This document shows positions 1 to 8,805 of a DNA stretch of 64,000 nucleotides, piece after piece. The stretch lies in assembly GCF_014596525.1 (NCBI RefSeq), contig NZ_MSJP01000079.1:62001-126000 (forward strand), given 5' to 3'. The DNA is from Streptomyces sp. CBMA291 (GTDB lineage: Bacteria; Actinomycetota; Actinomycetes; Streptomycetales; Streptomycetaceae). A program made the translations under genes and the position numbers. Below the pieces are notes generated by a model. The model saw nothing but the letters and a program-made list of their open reading frames with translations. It was not told where the DNA came from and did no database searches. Position 1 is the first letter of the stretch. The number at the start of each line of letters is the position of its first letter.

Positions 1-2061
1 GTCCGGCTCTACGGAGTCCTCGTCCGGCTCGTCGCCCTCACCCTCACCGCCCTGCTCACCGCCGCCGCCTGCGAGGTCGCCCTGGACCTCACGGCCTGGC
101 AGTGCGCCGCGAGCAGCGCCTGCACGGGCGACCACTCCTGGCTCGGCTTCCTCTCCGCGAGCCGCGACGGCTGGTGGTCCCAGCCCGGCCGCCGCCTCGC
201 CCTCGCCGCCGCCGTGCCCGCCCTCCTCGTCGGACTGCTCTGGTACCTGTCGAACAGGACGTGGAGCGCCTACGAGGCCCAGCGGCCCCCCACCGGCTAC
301 GACGCCCCCGCCGCCCCACAGACCGACGGCGGGGGAGAGACCGGGAAGACCCCCGAGGGAGCACCCCCCGGCGCCCTGCGCGCCGCCCTCGGACGGCCCG
401 GCTTCTGGTACGGACGCAGACTCGTCGCCCGCCTCCGGGCCGCCCACACCGCCACCGGATTCCTCACCGTCGCCGCCGCCCTCGTCACGGGCACCGCCCG
501 GTACGACACCGCCCTCCCGGGTACCGGCGCCGTCCTCGGCGGCATCCTCCAGACCGCCGTCGCCGTCCTCGGCGGCATCGTCCTCTGGGTCGTCTGCCGC
601 CGAGGCCGCAGCGAACGCCGCCTCGACCTGCGCCTGGAGAAGACCCTCGTCTCCTGGCTGCCCGCCGCGGCCCTCGCCCTGCTCGTGCTGACCGCCGTCT
701 ACGCCTCCTGGTCCCGCCCCGGCTGGACCTCCTCGGGAACCCTCCCCGGCAACACGGTCTTCGGCGCCCTCACCCTCGCCCAAGGCGCCCTCGTCGTCGC
801 CCTCGGCGTCGTCGCCCTGCTCCTCCAACGGCCCCGCCGCGACCCCCGTACCGCACTGCGCGGACTCGGCGGACCCGCCGTCGCCATGCTCTCCTGCGCC
901 CTCGCGGGCGTCATGTCCGGGGGAGTGGCCCAGCGCGTCGCCGACTGGCTCGACGGACCCGCCACCCCCGGCATGGGCGACCCGGGCGCCCGCATCGCAC
1001 CCCCCGTCCTGCTCAGCTGGCAGGCGTCCGTCATCCCCGTCCTGCTCCTGCTGCTCCTCGCGCCCGCCGCCCTCCTCGGCGTACGGACCCTGCTCACCGC
1101 ACGGCGGCTGCGCGCCGCCGTCGAAGCCGACTACCCCGGTGACGAACGCGACCCGGTCCGCACCGGACAGATCGCGACCGCCCGCGCACGGGCCGGACTC
1201 ACCGACTCCGCCCCCGTCCTCGTCGGCGTCGTCTCCGGCGCCACCCTCCTCCTCGGCGCCTGCTCCGTCATCGGCGCCTGGGCCAGCGGCAACGTCCCCG
1301 GCCGGGCCTTCGACGGCGCAGGACCCGCCCTCGCCTCCCTCGCCTCCGCCACCCAGGCCCTCGGCTCCTGGATGATCGGCTTCGGCTTCCTGCTCTTCGT
1401 CACCTGGGGCCGCCGCGCCTACCGGGACCCCTCGGCCCGCCGCACCGTCGGCATCCTCTGGGACGTCGGCACCTTCTGGCCCCGCGCCGCCCACCCCTTC
1501 GCCCCGCCCTGCTACGCCGAACGCGCCGTGCCCGACCTCACCTGGCGGATGAGTTCCTGGACCCGCGCCACCGGCGGACGGCTCGTCATCTCCGGCCACT
1601 CCCAGGGCAGCGTCCTCGCCGCCGCCGCCGTCTGGCAGCTACGGCCCGCCACCCGCCGTCGGGTCGCGCTCCTCACCTACGGCTCCCCGCTCGAACGGCT
1701 CTACGGCCGCTGGTTCCCCGCCTACTTCGGCCCCGACGCGCTCCGCGCCCTGAACCGCACCGTCCACTGCTGGAGCAACCTCGACCGGGCCACCGACCCC
1801 ATCGGAGGACCCGTCCGCGTCGCCGCCGACGACGGCAGGCCCGCCGTCGACGCCGACGTCCTCCTCGACCCCGTCGTCTACGGCCGCACCCGCGCCCACC
1901 CGCTGCCCGAACCCATCCTCGGCCACTCCGACTACCAGGCCGATCCGGCGTTCGCCCAGCGGCGCGCCGACCTCCTCGACCGGCTCCCGGCCACCCTGCC
2001 CCACCCGCGCGACGGCCGGGAACCCACCGGTCAGGAAAGCTCCGGCAGGTCCTCCGGATAA
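1..2061 (+). CDS. Multi-pass membrane protein with C-terminal alpha/beta-hydrolase domain (5' partial)
   Basis: The frame is open from the first base, so the N-terminus lies outside the window; 686 residues are visible. About eight hydrophobic segments fill the first ~430 residues, separated by Arg-rich loops. The C-terminal ~200 residues are soluble and contain the nucleophile-elbow motif GHSQGS (near 1600-1617), as in serine esterases and lipases, followed by a TYGSPLERLYGRWFP stretch typical of this hydrolase type. The likely role is a membrane-anchored serine hydrolase; the substrate is unknown. The last 31 bases overlap the end of the convergent gene on the minus strand. The hydrolase call rests on the motif only. 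Confidence 0.8.
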   Translation, partial: VRLYGVLVRLVALTLTALLTAAACEVALDLTAWQCAASSACTGDHSWLGFLSASRDGWWSQPGRRLALAAAVPALLVGLLWYLSNRTWSAYEAQRPPTGYDAPAAPQTDGGGETGKTPEGAPPGALRAALGRPGFWYGRRLVARLRAAHTATGFLTVAAALVTGTARYDTALPGTGAVLGGILQTAVAVLGGIVLWVVCRRGRSERRLDLRLEKTLVSWLPAAALALLVLTAVYASWSRPGWTSSGTLPGNTVFGALTLAQGALVVALGVVALLLQRPRRDPRTALRGLGGPAVAMLSCALAGVMSGGVAQRVADWLDGPATPGMGDPGARIAPPVLLSWQASVIPVLLLLLLAPAALLGVRTLLTARRLRAAVEADYPGDERDPVRTGQIATARARAGLTDSAPVLVGVVSGATLLLGACSVIGAWASGNVPGRAFDGAGPALASLASATQALGSWMIGFGFLLFVTWGRRAYRDPSARRTVGILWDVGTFWPRAAHPFAPPCYAERAVPDLTWRMSSWTRATGGRLVISGHSQGSVLAAAAVWQLRPATRRRVALLTYGSPLERLYGRWFPAYFGPDALRALNRTVHCWSNLDRATDPIGGPVRVAADDGRPAVDADVLLDPVVYGRTRAHPLPEPILGHSDYQADPAFAQRRADLLDRLPATLPHPRDGREPTGQESSGRSSG

Positions 2062-4466
2062 AGCAGCGTCAGGTCGTCCGTGCTCGCCTCGGCGAGCGCG
2101 GCGACCCGGCCCGCGTGCCGCTCCACCATCGACTCGAAGGTCTGCCGCGCCGTCCGCCCGTTGCCGAACGCAGGCCCCTTCGGCAGCCTCGTGAAGTACC
2201 CGAGGAGCGCCTCGTCCGTCCCCGGCGAGAGCCGGTACTCGTGCTCGTCGGCCTGCTGCCCCACGATCCGCAGCAGCTCGTCCGGCGCGTAGTCCCCGAA
2301 GGTGATGGTCCGCGAGAAACGCGAGGCCACCCCGGGATTGACCGTCAGGAACCGCTCCATCTCCGCCGTGTACCCGGCGACGATGACCACCACCGCGTCC
2401 CGGTGGTCCTCCATCAGCTTCACCAGCGTGTCGATCGCCTCACGGCCGAAATCCCGGCCCGAGTCCTCCGGCGACAGGGCGTACGCCTCGTCGACGAACA
2501 GCACCCCGCCGCGCGCCCGGTCGAAGGCCTCCTGGGTACGGATCGCCGTCGAGCCGATGTGCTCGCCGACCAGGTCCACCCGGGACACCTCCACCAGATG
2601 CCCGCGCTCCAGGACCCCGAGCGCGGCCAGGATCTCGCCGTACAGCCGGGCCACCGTCGTCTTTCCCGTGCCCGGGTTCCCCGTGAAGACCAGATGCCGC
2701 CGGACCGAGGCCGCCTTGAACCCCGCCTCCTGCCGCTTGCGGCCCACCTCGATCATGTTGATCAGCGTCCGCACCTCCAGCTTCACGCTCTCCAGACCCA
2801 CCAGACCGTCCAGCTCCCCGAGGACGTCCTGCGAGGCACGGGCCTCGGGCACACGGACGGGCACGGCGGGCGCCGGGGGAGGGACGACCGGAGGGGTACG
2901 CGGCACGGGCACGGGCGCGTGCCCGAGCACCGTCCCCGGCGGAGCGCCCGGCGGCGTGACCGGCGGCAGGCTCCCGCCCTCGGGGACGGAGGAACGGACC
3001 GCGCTCTCGTCGCTGGTGCAGTCCTCCGCGCTCGCCCCCTCCTCGGGGAACTCGTAGCCACCCCGCGCGCAGCGTTCCGTACGGCACTTGCGCAAGCTCG
3101 TCCGGCAGCCGTCGGTGACATGGAAGCCGTAGCCGCCGCTGCCCGTGACCCGGCAGCCGGTGAAGGTGCCCCGGCCCTCCGCCGACACGTAGAAACCGGC
3201 CTCTGCGGGCGAGGTGACCGTGCACCGGTCGATCGTCGGGTCGGCGCCCTTGGTGACGATGACCCCGGTCTGCACGGAGTCGATCGTGCAGCCGCCCAGG
3301 GTGCCGCCGCTGCCGTGGTCCCGGAACCAGGCGCCGGTGGAGGCCTCCCGGATGCGGCAGTCGTCGAGCTGCGCCGTGGCCCCGTCGCTCACCGACACCG
3401 CCGTGTTCCTGACCTGCGACAGATCGCTGTCCACCACGTCCACCCGGGAGCCCCGGTCGAGGACGAACAGCGCGTCCGGCACGTCGTGCACCCGGCAGGA
3501 GTCCAGGACGGCCGTCGCCCCGTCGCTCACCCACACCGCCGGATAGTCGCCCGTGCTGTCGTGGATCTCGCACTGGTTGGCGTCCACCCGGGTCCCCGGG
3601 TCCCACACCGACAGACCGTTGCGGCCGAACCGGCGCACGGTCGACCGGGTCAGCGTCAGGACCGAACGGGACCGCAGGTCGACCGCGTTCTCCGGGATGT
3701 CGTGGATGTCGCAGTCCGACAGGGTCAGGGCCGCGTCCGTGTCGAGCGTGATGCCGTCCGCCGACGTGCGGTGCACCAGGGAGTCCGTGAGGTGCGCCAC
3801 GGCACGGGACGCGATCCGCAGACCGGAACCCTTGATCTCGTACACCTCGCAGCCCACGCCCTCCAGAGAGCTGCCCTCGCCGGTCACGGCGATCCCGGCG
3901 CCCGAGGCGTGATGGATCCGGCAGCGTTCGAGCCGGGGGTGGGCTCCGCCGCGCACCGAGACGCCCGCCTGCCCGGCGGACACCACCTCGCACTCCTCGA
4001 ACACCCCGCCCGCGCCGTCCAGTACGGCGATGCCGATCCCGGCCGGATTGTCGACCGTGCAGCGGCGGACCGTCGGCCGGGCGGTCCCCCGCACCTCTAT
4101 GCCCGCGGCCGAGCGGGTCATGATCCGCAGATCGAGCAGTTCGGGAGCGCCGTCCTCGACGAGCAGCGCGGGCGCGGCCCCGTCCTGCCCCTCGATGTGC
4201 AGGTCCCGCAGGGTGACCGAGGCGCGGAGCGTCACCGGCACGCCGTCCGGCGGCGCGATCCGCACCGGGCCGACGGCGCCTTCGGGGCCGCGCAGGGTGA
4301 CCGCCCGGCGCACCACCAGGTTCTCCCGGTAGGTGCCGGGAGCGACGGTGAGCACGTCCCCGTCCCCGGCGGCCTCCAGGGCTGCCGCGAGCGAAGGGTA
4401 CTCACCCGTGCGGCGACGCCACCTCGACGTGCCGGTGTGCGTCACCTGGACCGTGCCCTGTGCCAT
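2031..4466 (-). CDS. Right-handed beta-helix repeat protein fused to a CbxX/EccA-type AAA+ ATPase
   Basis: About 811 residues. Residues ~20-450 are a long run of ~23-residue repeats (V.D....G......G..P.... patterns) typical of right-handed parallel beta-helix (NosD/CASH) folds. A Pro-rich linker of ~60 residues follows. The last ~280 residues are an AAA+ module of the CbxX/CfqX (SpoVK, EccA) type with Walker A GNPGTGKTT, Walker B GGVLFVDEAYAL and the family signature FGNGRTARQTFESMVERH. The start is set at the second ATG, which begins MAQGTVQVTHTG and has a G-rich Shine-Dalgarno; an ATG eight codons upstream (4490) is possible. In EccA the ATPase carries TPR repeats instead; here the presumed substrate-recognition half is a beta-helix. 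No type VII secretion genes are adjacent. Confidence 0.85.
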   Translation of the reverse strand: MAQGTVQVTHTGTSRWRRRTGEYPSLAAALEAAGDGDVLTVAPGTYRENLVVRRAVTLRGPEGAVGPVRIAPPDGVPVTLRASVTLRDLHIEGQDGAAPALLVEDGAPELLDLRIMTRSAAGIEVRGTARPTVRRCTVDNPAGIGIAVLDGAGGVFEECEVVSAGQAGVSVRGGAHPRLERCRIHHASGAGIAVTGEGSSLEGVGCEVYEIKGSGLRIASRAVAHLTDSLVHRTSADGITLDTDAALTLSDCDIHDIPENAVDLRSRSVLTLTRSTVRRFGRNGLSVWDPGTRVDANQCEIHDSTGDYPAVWVSDGATAVLDSCRVHDVPDALFVLDRGSRVDVVDSDLSQVRNTAVSVSDGATAQLDDCRIREASTGAWFRDHGSGGTLGGCTIDSVQTGVIVTKGADPTIDRCTVTSPAEAGFYVSAEGRGTFTGCRVTGSGGYGFHVTDGCRTSLRKCRTERCARGGYEFPEEGASAEDCTSDESAVRSSVPEGGSLPPVTPPGAPPGTVLGHAPVPVPRTPPVVPPPAPAVPVRVPEARASQDVLGELDGLVGLESVKLEVRTLINMIEVGRKRQEAGFKAASVRRHLVFTGNPGTGKTTVARLYGEILAALGVLERGHLVEVSRVDLVGEHIGSTAIRTQEAFDRARGGVLFVDEAYALSPEDSGRDFGREAIDTLVKLMEDHRDAVVVIVAGYTAEMERFLTVNPGVASRFSRTITFGDYAPDELLRIVGQQADEHEYRLSPGTDEALLGYFTRLPKGPAFGNGRTARQTFESMVERHAGRVAALAEASTDDLTLLYPEDLPELS

Positions 4467-4735
4467 GGGTGTGCCCTGCCCCCGCCTCATGCCTCGTCGC
4501 TGCTCCGATGTCCCACCGTAGCGCGCGCCGACCCGACGGACCGACGGGTCTCCGGCCCCGCACCCCTATCGGAACCGGGCTGATGACATGCCCGGTCGCG
4601 AGTGGTCGCAGGCGATCGGGGCCGGTCGCTCCCGGTCGCCCGCGCGGCTCGGCCCCGGACGTCCGAGCGCGCCCGCGCGGGGCACTCCCTGTCGTCCGGA
4701 CCCGCCCGTGCGGGGCCGCTCCCTGCCTGCCCGGT
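4467..4735. other. Intergenic gap, no gene seen
   Basis: This is GC-rich, with several short degenerate copies of GGTCGC. I see no convincing ORF, operator or terminator. It should hold the promoter of the beta-helix ATPase. Confidence 0.4.
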
Positions 4736-5347
4736 TCAGCTGCCCGTGCCGGTGCGTCCCCAGTCCGGTCCCACCGCGGCCCACGCGCGGTCCAGGCGCG
4801 CGTACCGCAGCAGGACGAGTCTGCGGACGGCGAGACGGCGGACCGTCTCCACCATGAGCCCGGTGAGCAGAGCCGCCGTCAGACCGGCCATGACCGCGTG
4901 CGCTCGGGCCGCGCCCGCCTGCATCGGCGCGTGCACCGGGCGCCCGCTCCGGTCGGTCCACAGTGGGAAGGCCGATCCGGGCGCGGAGTCCTGCCGGGCC
5001 GCCGTCACCGTCCCCGTCCGGGCCGAACCGTCCGGCGCCGTCCACCGGGCGACCACCGCACGGCGCAGCCGCTCCTCGCTCCCCGTGACACCGGCCGTCC
5101 TGCCGCCGCCCGCCGACCGGTCGGCCGCCCGCAGCACCCGGGCCGTGGTGGGCAGCCGCTGTTCCTGCTGGGCGCGGACGGCACGCTGGAGCGAGGCGTT
5201 GGCCGAGGCACCGGCCGTCCATCCGGCCAGCGGCACGAGCAGACAGAGCAGCGCCGCGGCCGTGAAGGCGACCCACGCCTCCACGAGGTCCGTGGTCCGG
5301 CGCAGGGGATTGTGCCGCCAGCGCCAGAGGCCGATGGCTGCGCGCAC
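4736..5347 (-). CDS. Rv1733c-like two-TM membrane protein
   Basis: 203 residues from a GTG preceded by a run of six G. A conserved Streptomyces-type beginning (LWRWRHNPLRRTTDLVEAW) leads into a first membrane helix (~25-50). A ~100-residue extracellular domain follows, containing VARWTAPDGSARTGTV, and a second helix (~150-172) ends in an Arg-rich tail. This is the architecture of actinobacterial Rv1733c family proteins, whose biochemical role is unknown. It stands alone between two minus-strand genes. The family call is from memory of the pattern. Confidence 0.8.
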   Translation of the reverse strand: MRAAIGLWRWRHNPLRRTTDLVEAWVAFTAAALLCLLVPLAGWTAGASANASLQRAVRAQQEQRLPTTARVLRAADRSAGGGRTAGVTGSEERLRRAVVARWTAPDGSARTGTVTAARQDSAPGSAFPLWTDRSGRPVHAPMQAGAARAHAVMAGLTAALLTGLMVETVRRLAVRRLVLLRYARLDRAWAAVGPDWGRTGTGS

Positions 5348-5498
5348 GTCAGCACCCCCCTCGTTGTTCTCCGCTCCTCCAACGAGTGTGCCCGCGGGTT
5401 GGGTTCCCCGCCCGCCGAAGGGGTCGGGGAACCCGTCGCGGGGCGTACGCCGCGAGTCGTAGGCCCGTAGGTCGTAGGCCGTAGGGCGTCGGGAGTGC

Positions 5499-6323
5499 TC
5501 AGTCCAGGATCTTCACCTCGTCGCCGACCCGGATCGTGCCGGTGTGCTCGGGGACGAGGTTCTGGCCGAAGATGACCCGCCCGTTCTGCTTGCGGTGCCG
5601 GGCGAGGGTCCGCAGCGGTTCCTTGCCGCGCTCGGCGGTGGACTGGTCCGTGGTGGTGACGACGCAGCGTCCGCAGGGCCGGGCGACCCGGAAGGCGACC
5701 TCGCCGACGGCGAGGCGCGTCCAGCCGTCCTCGGCCCAGGGGGCGGTTCCCTCGATCACCAGGTTCGGCCGGAAGCGACCCATAGGCAGGGGGCCCTCGT
5801 GGGCGTGGTCGCCCTGGGCGATCAGGGAGTTGAGGGCGTCGAGCGAGGTGGCGGTGGTGACCATCAGGGGGTAGCCGTCGGCGAGGCTGACGGTCTCGCC
5901 GGGCAGTGCGTACTCCGGATCGACGGGCCTGCGGTGTTCGGGAGCGTCCAGGTGGACGAGACGGAAGTCGCCCTCCAGATAGGCCGACACCCAGGCGTCG
6001 GCGGCGCCGTCCGCGGGCACGGTCTCGACGGGCTTGTCGAAGATCTCCATCGTCAGGGTGGCCGAGGGCTCCGGCACTTCGACCGCGAGCGCCGGACGGC
6101 CGGGCGCGGAGAGGAGCACTCCGCCGCCCGGCAGCGGCTCCGCCGAGGCCAGCGCCATCCGGGGGTGGCGGCGCTGGGTGACGACCTTGTTCTCGGCGTC
6201 GACGACGGCCCAGCGGCGGTCTCCGGCCAGCCCCCAGGGCTGGACCTCGGCCTCCGAGGTCGTCAGCGCGCGCATGGCCTTCACCGGGTGGACGTGGACG
6301 GAGCGGAGCGCGGGAGTCGGCAT
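5499..6323 (-). CDS. MOSC domain protein (YcbX-like)
   Basis: 274 residues from ATG (MPTPALRSVHVHPVK). The N-terminal beta-barrel carries VHPVKAMRA and WGLAGDRRW, and the C-terminal MOSC domain carries RPCGRCVVTTTDQ with the conserved Cys expected to bind molybdenum-cofactor sulfur, followed by IFGQNLVPEHTGTIRVGDEV. Family members move sulfur to or use the molybdenum cofactor, for example in reducing N-hydroxylated compounds. The frame runs open ~170 codons further upstream, but that part is low-complexity Pro/Arg sequence antisense to the next gene and is not coding. Confidence 0.85.
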   Translation of the reverse strand: MPTPALRSVHVHPVKAMRALTTSEAEVQPWGLAGDRRWAVVDAENKVVTQRRHPRMALASAEPLPGGGVLLSAPGRPALAVEVPEPSATLTMEIFDKPVETVPADGAADAWVSAYLEGDFRLVHLDAPEHRRPVDPEYALPGETVSLADGYPLMVTTATSLDALNSLIAQGDHAHEGPLPMGRFRPNLVIEGTAPWAEDGWTRLAVGEVAFRVARPCGRCVVTTTDQSTAERGKEPLRTLARHRKQNGRVIFGQNLVPEHTGTIRVGDEVKILD

Positions 6324-6378
6324 GCCCTCATCCTGCCAGCCGCCCCGGCCCCGCCGTCGCCGGGAGCGAAAACCCGGG

Positions 6379-6867
6379 TCAGTAACCCCCGCCCTGGTAG
6401 GGGCGGTTGTACGGGTCCTCGTACGGAGCGGGGGCGGGAGCCGGAGCGGGCCGGGGCGCCGCCGGGCGCATCGCCTCGTATCCCGCGGGCGCCGGACGCG
6501 GCGGCTGGGTGTACGGCCCGCCCTGGTGCCCGCGCGGCTGCATCTGCTGCTGCGGGATGTACGGGGCGGGGGCGTGCTGGAGGGGCACGGGGGCCATCTG
6601 CGGCGCGGGCTGCGGATATCCGTAGCCGCCGCCGTAGGAGGGGGGCTGCGGGGAGGGCGCCGCCGGGAGGGCGGGCAGCGCCGGGGGAAGCGCCGGCAGA
6701 GAGGAACCGGCGACGGGGAAGCCGGTGTCGTAGGCGGCGGGCACTCTGATCGGGGCGATCTGAGGCGTGCCCCGCTCCGCGACCAGGGAGTCGTAGATCG
6801 GGGTGTCCGGGAAGGACGGCGCGGTGTGGTAACCGCCTCCATAGGAGCGGTGCGAGGTCATGGCCAT
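6379..6867 (-). CDS. Pro/Tyr/Gly-rich conserved Streptomyces protein (DUF6643-like)
   Basis: 162 residues. A conserved N-terminal block includes PSFPDTPIYDSLVAERGTPQ and is followed by a low-complexity tail rich in Pro, Ala, Tyr and Gln with YGGGYGYPQPAP-type repeats. I recall this beginning from a widespread Streptomyces family (DUF6643) of unknown function. There is no signal peptide or membrane helix, and the tail looks disordered. The ATG could be either of two (MAMTSH or MTSH), four bases of difference in spacing; the outer one is used. Confidence 0.7.
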   Translation of the reverse strand: MAMTSHRSYGGGYHTAPSFPDTPIYDSLVAERGTPQIAPIRVPAAYDTGFPVAGSSLPALPPALPALPAAPSPQPPSYGGGYGYPQPAPQMAPVPLQHAPAPYIPQQQMQPRGHQGGPYTQPPRPAPAGYEAMRPAAPRPAPAPAPAPYEDPYNRPYQGGGY

Positions 6868-7254
6868 AAGTTAAGCCCACGATGTGCTGATTGGGGAGAC
6901 CCGGCCCCGGGGTTCTCCGTTTTACGCTGGTTTTGTCTGCCCCTTCCGCCGGAACACCGCTAAAGCCTATGTAAACAAAGGCTGTTTTCCCGGGGGATCG
7001 GGCACTTCGCTGACGGGAAGTGGCGGCCCGGCTACCAAGGGCGACTCGGCCTCCACGCGCCCTTCACCTGCGAGGTCGGCCGTCCGGAGGTATCGGCCGG
7101 ACGGCCGGTGCGGGATCCTCGGAGGGATTTCCCGATGCGCGCGGGATTACCGGTGTGATCGCTCGGCGGGTGCTCCGACTTCCCCGGTGATTGCCGCCGG
7201 AGAATTTACGGATGATCCACTCCGGACGCTGCGGAGCCGTCCCTTCACGGATGG
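6868..7254. other. 387-bp intergenic region
   Basis: Upstream of the Pro-rich gene and downstream of the DUF1906 gene, both on the minus strand. It is less GC-rich near 6950-6985 (contains GTAAACAAAGG). It must carry the promoter of the Pro-rich gene, but I could not identify -10/-35 boxes, a riboswitch or a terminator with confidence. Confidence 0.35.
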
Positions 7255-8085
7255 TCAGCCGATGAGGGCGACGGGGGCGTCCCAGGCGTTGCGGTCGACG
7301 GTGAGGGTGGCGCCGCCGCGCGTCTCCTTGCTGTTGGCCTTGTACTGGTGGGCGCGGCTGTGGCCGGTGTAGAGCTTGGGGTCCCAGGGCCAGTCCTTGG
7401 TGGTGGTCTCCTGCCCGTTCCACAGGGCGTACCAGAGGTTGCCCGGCAGGTCCGTGCGGTCCTTGGCGGTGGCCACGGCCTTGGCGCTGGAGCTGCTGAA
7501 GCCGTAGAGCCCGGCGCGGTAGGTCTTGGCGCGCAGGGTCCGGGTGAAGGACCGGACATAGGCGAGGGTGGCGTCATCGCAGGCCTTGTCGGCGGTGTCG
7601 TACGACTCCATGTTGAGGTAGATCGGGCTGCCGGGCCTCATGCCGAGCGCCGTGGCCTTGGCGATCGCGTCGTTGGCGTTGCTCGCCCCGACCGACACGG
7701 CGGTGGCGGCGGTGAACCGCTCCTTGTTGAGGCTCTTCTGACAGGGCGGCTGGGCGCCGACGTAGAGGGGGACGATCCGCCAGCCGAGCGCGTCGACCGA
7801 CTTCGCCCAGCTCTTCGTGAGGTTGGGCTGGGCGCAGCCCCGGTTCCGGCCGCCGATGTAGACGGCGACACCGCCGTAGTAGGCGTCCTTCTTCCACGCC
7901 GTCATGGTGCTGAGCGAGGGGGCCGTGCAGGCGTCGAAGGCCCGGCCCGTGTACGTCTTCTGTGCGGGCCAGGCCGTGGCGGCCATCGAGGTCTGCGTCG
8001 CGAACCCGGCACCGACGACCGCGACGGCGCCTGCCGCCGCCAGAGCCGTGTAACGGCCTTTTCTGGACAGCCGATGCTTCGGCAT
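7255..8085 (-). CDS. Secreted DUF1906 (Rv2525c-like) glycoside-hydrolase-like protein
   Basis: 276 residues from MPKHRLSRKGR, five codons after an alternative GTG/ATG region at 8100; GGTGGGG lies just upstream of the chosen ATG. A signal peptide (TALAAAGAVAVVGAGFATQTSMA) is followed by a domain with FDACTAPSLSTMTAWK, YYGGVAVYIGG, GWRIVPLYVGAQ, IYLNMESYD and YRAGLYGFSSS, the beta-strand markers of the DUF1906/Rv2525c TIM-barrel family. These proteins are exported, often by Tat, and resemble glycosidases; activity is unproven. It is monocistronic. Confidence 0.85.
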   Translation of the reverse strand: MPKHRLSRKGRYTALAAAGAVAVVGAGFATQTSMAATAWPAQKTYTGRAFDACTAPSLSTMTAWKKDAYYGGVAVYIGGRNRGCAQPNLTKSWAKSVDALGWRIVPLYVGAQPPCQKSLNKERFTAATAVSVGASNANDAIAKATALGMRPGSPIYLNMESYDTADKACDDATLAYVRSFTRTLRAKTYRAGLYGFSSSSAKAVATAKDRTDLPGNLWYALWNGQETTTKDWPWDPKLYTGHSRAHQYKANSKETRGGATLTVDRNAWDAPVALIG

Positions 8086-8335
8086 TCTTCCCCACCCCAT
8101 CCGGACACCGGGCCCCGGACCCCCGGAGCCCGGTCACCTTATCCGGCGGACGTGTCGGCGAGACGCGACGATGCCCCTGTTCCGGCGGCACGGGGCCCTC
8201 CTGAAGCCGGTGTGCGAGCGGCTCCTTCCCCGCCTCCCGACGCGACCGCGCCCACGTGTGCAGTGCGTCGGCGGCGAGGTGGAATACGGCCATCCTCGTC
8301 CGGGCCCGGCGAGAGGCCGCTCAGCGACGGGCCGC

Positions 8336-8749
8336 TCAGCGATCGGCCACCCAGCGCGCGTCCGGCGGCCAGGACCCCGTGCCGACGATGTGTCTCACGA
8401 GCCTGAACGCCTCGCCGACGGGGACGGTGTCCTCATCCGGGTACTCGTCGTCCTGCCCGTTCGAGAGGACGAACCCGTCGCTCGATCCCCGAGCCCCGGG
8501 GTCCACGGCATGCTCGCCGGGATCCCCCTCTTCCGCGAGCAGCATCACCATCGCGCGCCCGGTGTTCGTCACGAAGGCCAGCGACCGTCCCGACGAACTG
8601 GTCAGCCACGTCTCAAGCCGCCCGCCGTCGATCCTCGACCGCAGGGCTTCCGACACCGTCTCGGACGCCACGGGGACAGGGTCGCGGTCATTGATCACCC
8701 AGGACTCGGTCACGAGCACGACGATCTCACGCACGGACCCGAAAGACAC
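8336..8749 (-). CDS. Imm1-like immunity protein, orphan
   Basis: 137 residues from GTG (MSFGSVREIVVLV). The pattern matches Imm1 family immunity proteins: SLAFVTNTGRAMVMLLAEEG in the middle, then DTVPVGEAF and a C-terminal GTGSWPPDARWV block where the family has an invariant G..P..V.W. Imm1 proteins neutralise polymorphic nuclease or deaminase toxins. No toxin gene lies nearby; neighbours are a glycosyltransferase and a secreted hydrolase, so it could be an orphan defence gene. Confidence 0.65.
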   Translation of the reverse strand: MSFGSVREIVVLVTESWVINDRDPVPVASETVSEALRSRIDGGRLETWLTSSSGRSLAFVTNTGRAMVMLLAEEGDPGEHAVDPGARGSSDGFVLSNGQDDEYPDEDTVPVGEAFRLVRHIVGTGSWPPDARWVADR

Positions 8750-8758
8750 TGCCCAGGC

Positions 8759-8805
8759 CTCAGGGAACCCGGGAGACGGGTCCTAGGTCTCAGGGAACCC
8801 GGGAG
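8759..8805. repeat. Short direct repeat (17-bp core, two copies, 30-bp period)
   Basis: CTCAGGGAACCCGGGAG occurs at 8759-8775 and again at 8789-8805. The second copy encodes the last residues of the glycosyltransferase (PGFPET) and the first lies just beyond its stop, so it looks like a local duplication of the gene end. Confidence 0.8.

Noticed and set aside
2115..4583. An 822-codon plus-strand frame
   Set aside because: It is the shadow of the beta-helix ATPase, His/Arg/Gly-rich with no start signal.
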